Shown in pieces: positions 19,674 through 26,059 of a stretch of 26,059 bases of DNA (its first letter is position 1; each line of letters starts with the position of its first letter). The stretch lies in NCBI GenBank assembly GCA_003614735.1, contig KZ992621.1, positions 1-26,059 on the forward strand, given 5' to 3'. The DNA comes from Thamnocephalis sphaerospora (Eukaryota > Zoopagomycota > Zoopagomycetes > Zoopagales > Sigmoideomycetaceae). Made by a program: the position numbers and the translations under genes. Under the pieces are notes generated by a model. The model saw only the letters and a program-made list of their open reading frames with translations, did no database searches and was not told the DNA's origin.

Positions 19674-20228
19674 TTAGATGCCGGCCATCGCAGCCAGAAC
19701 AGCCACACCCGAGACAAACAGAGCACCACCGACGGCCTGCGCTGCGTGCAGACCGGTTGCGCCGTCATCCAGCGTGGCCGTCGGCAGCTTGGTCGCCGTC
19801 GGCGTCGACGTGGACGAGGTCGTCGTTGTGTCAGTCTCGTTCTTCTGCTCAATATCCGTGGCACCGCAGACAAACTGGCTGCGGCAGTTGGCGATACACT
19901 GCTCGTTGCCAGAGCACCGCCCGGTGCAGTCGGTCAGATCGTACTGGCACTGGAAGAACGGAATCGTCTGCGTGTACTTGTTGAGGTCCGGAACAAAACC
20001 GTTGCTGCAGGTGCAGGTGAAGCCTAGCGTCCTAGCATCGCAGGTGTTGTCCACCGTGCGCTTATTATTGTCCGCGCACAGATTGCGGCAGCTGGTGCGC
20101 TGCATGAGGCACCACTGCTGCTTATCGGCCGAGGAGACCTTGGACGGGTCGAGCGACTCGGCACCACTGCCGAGCATGGCGAGGACGGCACAGACGGCCA
20201 GGGAAGCGGTGGCGGCGTGGACCTTCAT
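19674..20228 (-). CDS. GPI-anchored Cys-rich cell-surface protein (DUF7707-type)
   Basis: Secreted 184-aa protein of the fungal DUF7707 type, probably GPI-anchored. From ATG 20228: signal peptide MKVHAATASLAVCAVLAMLG, then a compact domain with 12 Cys (six possible disulfides) carrying the family blocks QQWCLMQRTSCRNLC, LGFTCTCSNGFVPDLNKY, TIPFFQCQYDLTDC and CTGRCSGNEQCIANC. Next comes one N-glycosylation site (KNETD), a Ser/Thr-rich stalk suited to O-mannosylation, and a C-terminal hydrophobic tail after a DDGATG region, typical of GPI attachment. An in-frame ATG at 20282 would add 18 residues. I prefer 20228 because it gives a clean signal peptide and because a TATA-like box at 20307-20302 lies only 20 nt before the first ATG but 74 nt before the second. 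The likely site is cell wall or plasma membrane; molecular role unknown. Confidence 0.85.
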   Translation of the reverse strand: MKVHAATASLAVCAVLAMLGSGAESLDPSKVSSADKQQWCLMQRTSCRNLCADNNKRTVDNTCDARTLGFTCTCSNGFVPDLNKYTQTIPFFQCQYDLTDCTGRCSGNEQCIANCRSQFVCGATDIEQKNETDTTTTSSTSTPTATKLPTATLDDGATGLHAAQAVGGALFVSGVAVLAAMAGI

Positions 20229-20282
20229 GGCGACAAGGAACGTGTATGTGATGGTGGTGAGAGAGGCGGGCGACGGCGCCAT

Positions 20283-21903
20283 GCTGGGTACGCTTCTCTC
20301 CGTTATAAGCGGCGTTCCAAGCGCACTCTGACAGCGCTTGTTCCTAAAGAAGAATCACATTCATGTGAGCCGCCAAAGACGTAGACCGTTAGGCAAAACC
20401 GTCTGCCGGATTGGTGGAATAACACCACGTTTCCACATTAGGGCACCGCAGCATGCCACCAGGGCGCGTGTGGTTGAGGATAACGAGGGGGCGTAGGACG
20501 GCACAACAGGTGGCCGCATACATCACGCCATGGCACCAGTGCGCTTCAGGGCGGCAAAAGCAGGCGGCGCTCATCCTAGCGGTACCATCTCCGCCGGTGC
20601 GAACCGTTTAGTCGGCCGTGCATGCACACACACGATGCCACGCTTCGTAAAGGTTGCACTTTGCCAACAGCGTGAGAAGCCGCGCCGTGCACGGCGTCCA
20701 AGAGCACGGCTGAGAAGGATGAGCGGCACCAACAGCACTTGCTGTGCGCTGTGCGAATCGTAAAAAGTATTTTTAGCGCGTGCGATGAGAGGCAGGTACG
20801 ATGGTCGATCCACCGCAGGTGGAGAGAAACGATGCCGGTCGCTTTTGCCGATCGGCATGATTGTTCGCACTGCAGCATAAGATACGCGCTGCTGCATCAT
20901 AGACAATGCGGTCACCAGACTAGATGGTGCGCTGCTCGCAAGTCAAGGCGGGATGGCAAATGGCGCATCAGCTCACAGGCGGCGGCGCCCAGCCAATGGC
21001 CACGCGATTTGCAGGGGCCCTGCATGTAGCGCCTTCATCTCCACACACACGTGATACACGTTCATGGAAAGCAGCGATGCTGCGTAGTAGATCGCAAATG
21101 CAGCTTAACCGGGATACCGCAGTCCAGCAGGATGCTCAAATTGTGCTGACGTGCGGAGGCGTCTGACGCAAATACAAAAAAGACGCTGCGAAAAGGTGCT
21201 AGCTCATGGTGGAGGCACAGAGACAAGGCCATAGCGTTCCATCGCCGAAAGCGCAAAGCACATGTGTGCTCACTTGCTGTCTCTGCGGAGTAACAACAAA
21301 CTTGTGCAGCCGATTGTCTGCCATCATCTAGTTTGCTGAAAGAGCTCTTGAGATGTAAAATGTCTTGCGTCGATTGGCAGCTGAGGAGATGTGATGCCGA
21401 TGCAACAATGATAGTGCCACCAGCACATACATGCACTACTGTCGCAGCTGCCTATCTTCAATGTATAGTCATGCTCGGCGCATCGTGTCAAAGAAACGCC
21501 ACTGGCAAACATACTGACACGGCAGCAATCATACAGCAGACTATCGCGGCGTAAAATGCGAGTAGAGCCGATCTTTAAACCAGCTCTGGCTAATCCATAT
21601 GCCATTCCGTACATTGCATGGTCGGCGATGCTCACTACCTGGCTGCCACAGCTATTCAGTCCGCACGAGCTGTAATGCTAGCGCCTGCAGCTTTTTCTTA
21701 GCGCCCCGTAGATAGCCAGGCTCGTATTGGTCTGTTCACCTGTCGTGTTACCGCCAACATGGCTGAATACGCAAGACCCGCCCACTCTTTTCCTGCGTTC
21801 ATTTACTCGTCATTCATCTCGCAACACTGCCGTCGAACCACAGCACTCTCATTTCTGCCTAGTGCCATAGCCAGCTTTGCAATTACTGCCACCATAGGTA
21901 GCC
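20283..21903. other. Divergent intergenic region
   Basis: About 1.6 kb between the DUF7707-type gene (minus) and the 871-aa gene (plus). It should hold both promoters. Frames here are short (up to 124 codons), mostly without ATG and without family resemblance. The last 150 bp before 21904 are rich in C and T, like a fungal leader. No repeat or RNA gene seen. Confidence 0.6.
20302..20307 (-). promoter_or_regulatory. TATA-like box of the DUF7707-type gene
   Basis: TATAAC on the minus strand, 74 nt upstream of ATG 20228. With a start of transcription 25-35 nt downstream, the ATG at 20282 would be outside or at the very edge of the mRNA, which decides for the downstream start. The core TTATAA is palindromic, so direction comes from context. 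Confidence 0.45.
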
Positions 21904-24716
21904 ATGTCAAGCCCCCCTGCTTCTAGTGGCAGTGGCAATGGCAAAGCGCGTCCATACGCTGCGGTCACCATCAATTCTGCGCACCCAAAGCTCCGTTTTG
22001 AAGCCATTGGCTTGTATGTCGCGTCTGGAGAAGGTCTAAAACGGCAGGGCCATCCTAGCTTCGTCAATGACATCCCCAACCTGGTCAACCAGCAGGCGTG
22101 TGACGTCGCCCTCCCCTTCGACGGCTCTTACGTGAACTTTTATATCGGCGATCCCAACGGTGATAAATTCGCTAGTGGATGTCTAGTGCTACGCGTTGGC
22201 GCCAAAGCACGTGGCTACGAACCAGATGCTGACACGTATGTGGGCATTGCGTACCAAGTGCCGCTTGGATGGGATCGTCCACAGCACAGTGTGACCATCA
22301 TCGAAACAGAGCCAAACGTGGACCTGATCAATCGCACAGAGTGGTTAAAAAACTGCCATTCCACCTGGATGCACCAGTTGCAGGACACCACCGGTCCAAT
22401 CTACCGTGCACATGCAAACACATCGCAGCCGCTCTTGGTCTCAACCACAATGGTAACGCAGTTTGGCCAATGCCAACTGAGCATTACACTGGACGAACTA
22501 GGCAACAAAGGGCACCAACATGTGCGAGAGCCGCTCTTTATTGCTGCCATACCACCTGCAGTGTATCGCCGTGCCCAGCGAGCATACCATGCCCCTGACC
22601 TTAGTGCGTATGATGACGAGGATAGTCTTTTGCTCAATCTGGTGGTTCAGCACTCTGGCGTTGTGCTTTGTAATCCATGCTACTATCTCGAAACAGGAAA
22701 AGCGGGCGATCGTGATCCCACCGACTTGGTAACTTTCGGCTATCCCGGAACCGCCCGATTTACCTCTACCGACTATGCCAATTCGCGAGGTATGTTGACG
22801 TACGAAATCAAGTCCGTAAAGACACACAAGTCCAACTATCGATTGAGCTGGCAAGAAATGCCGTACCTGGTGATTGCCTGGGAGGTGGATTCAACAAGCG
22901 TGCAACGTGTTGAAGACGATGGTGAAGGCGACTCGCGCTACCGCTACTTTGTCGGCGTAATGCGCTCGGATAATCCTCGGTTTCCGCGCCTTGAGATTGG
23001 GCGAAAACGTCTTTTCGACGATCAACTGAGTGCGCTACTGGCCAACGAGGTGGAAACCTGGGTGTACACGCTACCATACATTGGCAGCATCAAACTGATA
23101 CCGCGGATGGCTGCGCACAGTGTACACATGGCACAACTTTCCGACGACCATCTTTTGAAGGGTATAAAGAGCGTGGCGCTAGATCACGTGTACAATGGCA
23201 AATCCACTTCTGAAAACTATCCGGAGCCAGCAGTCATCGATGTAGTCATTGAATATGCCGACGAGGGCGACAAAATGACGGAGCGCAGCGCACTGGCCTG
23301 CCCTGTATTGTTTCTGTCATGCAATAACTTTCAGTAAGTGCGCAGCGAACAGTAAGCTGGCGTACAGAACACTTACGCGCCTGTCTCTCTACACCGGCAC
23401 TGTGTAAGCTGGGAAAACTATGATGCGCTGCTTGCAATCAACAAAATGACAGAGATAGCAAGGACCAGACAGCCGGACAATGCCTACATGCTGGTGGAGA
23501 ACAGTGCAAACTCAGCAGTTCAGCTAGAGCGCTGCTACATGCTACACAAAAATCGGCATGATGTAATGGAAAGTGCGTCAAGTATCGTAGACTGCAATCA
23601 GTTTGATCTTTTTGACTATCAGTTCAACTCTAGCGCTGACCAGATGCAAGCTATTTACGTCGTCAAGCAAGATGATAGCAAACCGCTGGGCAAACATAGA
23701 CAGTATTTGGTATCCACCCTCAGCAAAACGCACACGCATGTGGACATGGTGTATGAGTGGACCACCAACGAGCATGCTCAAACAAACGGAGAAGTAGTAG
23801 CACGCTTTTTAGAAGACACCAACGTGAAAGCACATATGGCAGCCGGTGAACTCCTCGCATTGGAATATCCTATGCTGGATAACGTTTGGCTACGGGTAAA
23901 GCACTACCATAACTTGAGCCATCCAAACGTTGCAACAACCATCGTTTCCACTGCTACAACAGAAATGCATGCACCGGTGGGGCAGGCAGCTAGCCATGAC
24001 AGTAAGTCGCGCGGCACACACAAACCTATATATGCGCATGCTGTGGCGCTGACGCAACAGCTTGCTAGCATCCACGCGTGCCAAAAACTCTCTGCGCATT
24101 GTATTTGCCAACAAACTGCAAGAGCTGACCGTCGATGAAATGAGGGCGCTTAGCGTTGGTTGGAAAGGCAGAACGATGCAGCAAACGGTAGATGAATTGG
24201 GCACTTTACGAAAAGAATGGGCGTTTGACGGGATACCCATGGATCATGGCGAAGGCCGCGCCCTCCGGCTACACCTGGACGTCAAGGGTCCACGGGGTGC
24301 CGAGGGCCTCCACGCTATCGAACTGTGTGTGCGCACATATCCTTCTGTGTGCCATCCCCAGCACGACGTGATTGCACATGGCCTGCTGATTTCAAAGCCA
24401 CCTCTGGACTCGATACATCAGCGCGATGCTAAAAGCGATGCAAACTATAAGAGCGAGGATATTTATTTGATTGAAGGCGAAAGTCAAGGACACGTTCTTA
24501 TGGAAGCATATCTGTGCGGTTCCCGCCGCGGTTACTTTGCATTATGTCTTGTCAAGGACATGCCAAATACCGAGACGGTGCTGGTCTTAGCATCAGCGTT
24601 CACTGCACATAAGGTACGTAAAAGCACGTAAACGCCAGCGATCAAGTGCTTACGCTGCCCCTGCATAGGCTGAAAGTCTGCTGTTTTCTACTGCTGCTCA
24701 ATATAGGCATGAATAA
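21904..24716 (+). CDS. Unrecognised 871-aa multi-segment protein, four exons
   Basis: I do not recognise this protein. Exons: 21904-23333, 23409-24001, 24069-24613, 24669-24716 (2616 nt). Introns of 75, 67 and 55 bp start GTAAGT, GTAAGT and GTACGT and end AAG, TAG and TAG. Each splice joins frames with coherent protein on both sides, e.g. CNNF|HWENYDALL, and removes in-frame stops. No signal peptide, membrane segment or obvious catalytic motif is seen, so it is probably cytosolic. The sequence looks folded, with alternating hydrophobic patterns typical of beta-rich domains. Similar-looking strands recur: LVLRV with TYVGIAYQVP (112-120), GMLTYEIKSV (Y at 300) with YLVIAWEV (321-328) and YRYFVGVMRSD (near 348). 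This hints at repeated beta-sandwich modules; a distant likeness to actinoporin- or lectin-like folds is only an impression. The exon 3 part (DGIPMDHGEGRALRL to HVLMEAYLCG) may be a separate domain. Its 3' end is 27 bp from the opposing gene. Confidence 0.85.
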
Positions 24717-24743
24717 ACGTGCTCTCGGATCGGGTGTAACTTG

Positions 24744-25217
24744 TTACGCTGCTTTGGACAGAGTAGTCTGCACTTGGCTATTCAGCCACCAGCGTTCTAG
24801 GCGTATTTTCGCCGCGACTCACCTGTGAACCCACAAGACCTGGTTCTTGGGAAAGTACTTGTCGCCGTTGGTGGCTAGCTCGTGCAAGTCGCCGATATAT
24901 GACACGCCTTGTTGCTGCCACTCTTTGGTCGGGTTGACCGGCTTGCCATCCAGCCTGGACACCGCACGCTCTATCGGCAGTGACAAGACCGCCTCCAGCT
25001 TGAGCGTGATAGGGTTTGGCGGACTCCGCCGTCTAGAGTGTGCCATGCCTTGACGCGCGAGTACCATGGCTCTGGCAATCAATTGACGCACCTCGCCTTT
25101 GCCAGTGCCCGGAGTGCGCGGGACGAGAGTCCAGCGGCCAGCAGGTATCGCTGAAGCTGTGTACGACCGAGCGCGCACCATCCTGGGGCGTCTTGGCCAT
25201 ACACTCGCCCGGACCAT
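24744..25217 (-). CDS. Small probable mitochondrial protein, two exons
   Basis: Predicted 142-aa protein, family not recognised. Exon 1 is 25217-24823 and exon 2 is 24777-24744, with a 45-bp intron (24822-24778, donor CAG|GTGAGT, acceptor GAATAG). The N-terminus is rich in Arg, Ser and Ala without acidic residues after removal of the first few positions (MVRASVWPRRPRMVRARSYT), like a mitochondrial presequence. The body looks like a real conserved protein: NPITLKLEAVLSLPIERAV, EWQQQGVSYIGDLHELAT and NGDKYFPKNQVLWVH. The size and basic character would suit a mitochondrial ribosomal or respiratory-assembly protein, but I cannot name one. Without splicing the frame ends one codon after the donor (HR-stop, 24819). 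The intron is chosen because the donor is strong and the spliced end gives SQVQTTLSKAA-stop. ATG 25217 is the first in frame. It converges with the 871-aa gene. Confidence 0.55.
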
Positions 25218-25362
25218 TTCGCTATTAGGCACTACGATTGTAGCCCTGCCAGTAACAGGCCCAAATCATCCTCTGCGCGAGACTGCGTGATACAATTCAG
25301 ACCGACTCTTTAGAAGCCTGCTATTGACGGGTGAGCAAACGTGCCAAAATGTTCGCAACTAG

Positions 25363-25765
25363 GCACGTGGCTGCCCAACAAAAAGTTGGAATACCATCGT
25401 ATTTGCCGACTACATGCCCGATTGCATGGCTTGCACGAGGGAGCACCTAAATAGCGGTAAGGAAGTGAAGCGCGGGCTTGGGAGCGGCAGCGATTGCTAA
25501 ACTGCAGTAGCGAGTCGTCTAAACTACTTGGGCGAAGGACCGGGTAGAATGGGATTGTGGACAGAAAGTCAGGTCTCCTGCTACTGGGACGGCAGCAGTA
25601 TCCTGTTTATGCGGCGCTGCGTATCTATGAGTGCCTGGTCGCCATCCGTGGGGCACATTACTAGTCGGCGGAGTAGCGTTAACTAGTCAACGGAGATATT
25701 TTTAAACACTCTTTAGAATGCTTTTTCCATGTTTGGTTTCCTGACGACCATTGCACGTGGCTGCC
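25363..25765 (+). repeat. 13-bp direct repeat with E-box core, two copies
   Basis: GCACGTGGCTGCC occurs exactly at 25363-25375 and 25753-25765, 390 bp apart. Its core CACGTG is the binding site of bHLH factors such as Pho4 and Cbf1 in fungi. Confidence 0.5.
25660..25698. repeat. 22-bp-period imperfect tandem repeat
   Basis: ACTAGTCGGCGGAG (25660) and ACTAGTCAACGGAG (25682) differ at two positions and are spaced 22 bp apart, two helical turns. The copy at 25682 runs into an AT-rich stretch (ATATTTTTAAA). Confidence 0.45.
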
Positions 25766-26059
25766 ACGCATGCATAAAAGTGATGAACAAGTTTACGCGT
25801 GAGCAATACACGATGCTGTTTTAGATGGGCAAAAGACTGAAATGGGAACTGATGGAGGGCTGAACAGCTTCCTAATACAGCATTAATGGGCGCAAATTTG
25901 GTTTACGGTTTTACTCGCTCGCGTGGGCCACGCTACCAAATGCTACAATATGTAAACGAGATAACATCCCAACTCCACCCTCGCGGGTAGACGCCGGGCT
26001 GAGCCGCCACGTCTTTACGTGTTCTTGCTCTACAGCACACACGAGGGATTAACCGTGGT

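Larger units (their letters stand above)
25218..26059. other. Gene-free right flank
   Basis: No supportable gene. Frames are short on both strands. Contents seen: a 13-bp exact direct repeat (25363 and 25753), a 22-bp-period imperfect tandem repeat (25660-25698), and a CATAAAAG at 25771 that could be a TATA-like element for a plus-strand gene beyond the edge. The first bases probably hold the promoter of the small mitochondrial-type gene. Confidence 0.55.

Noticed and set aside
1-26059. Transposon, prophage, CRISPR or toxin-antitoxin system
   Set aside because: No transposase, reverse transcriptase, integrase, terminal inverted repeats with target duplication, spaced repeats, or paired small bacterial-type ORFs were seen; the content is ordinary fungal nuclear DNA.

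Overview
The window looks like nuclear DNA of a fungus, most likely an early-diverging one. It carries fungal protein families (M36 fungalysin, a Kha1-type K+/H+ antiporter with a C-terminal Usp-like region, a GPI-anchored DUF7707-type cell-surface protein, a TPMT-family methyltransferase). Spliceosomal introns are short (45-129 bp in coding regions) with GT-AG ends. Placement near Zoopagomycota-like lineages is a guess from overall flavour only. I see no rRNA or tRNA gene, CRISPR array, transposase or bacterial operon.

Layout: the left edge holds the first 451 codons of a secreted fungalysin on the minus strand (1354 to the edge). A five-exon TPMT-like methyltransferase follows on the plus strand (2674-3556). 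It converges with the two-exon Kha1-like antiporter on the minus strand (6769-4136), whose promoter and a probable 5'UTR intron lie further right (about 7385-6815). A gene-poor, microsatellite-rich stretch (about 7.4-10.05 kb) leads to a single-exon gene for a 636-aa disordered protein on the minus strand (11968-10058). A second gene-poor stretch of about 4.7 kb separates it from a divergently oriented single-exon gene for a 948-aa disordered protein (16683-19529). That gene converges with the GPI-anchored Cys-rich protein (20228-19674, minus).

After a 1.6-kb gap comes a four-exon plus-strand gene (21904-24716) for an 871-aa protein I do not recognise. Its 3' end lies 27 bp from the 3' end of a small, probably mitochondrial, minus-strand gene (25217-24744). 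The last 840 bp hold no gene I can support.

The genes do not form one pathway. Two (fungalysin, DUF7707-type) act outside the cell or at the wall, one handles K+/H+ exchange in internal membranes, one is a small-molecule methyltransferase, and two are low-complexity proteins rich in basophilic phosphosites. The points most worth following are: three short sequence islands in the same order in the two disordered proteins, suggesting distant paralogy; the unassigned 871-aa protein; the tiny first exon of the methyltransferase; and a few small Leu-rich ORFs in the gene-poor stretches.
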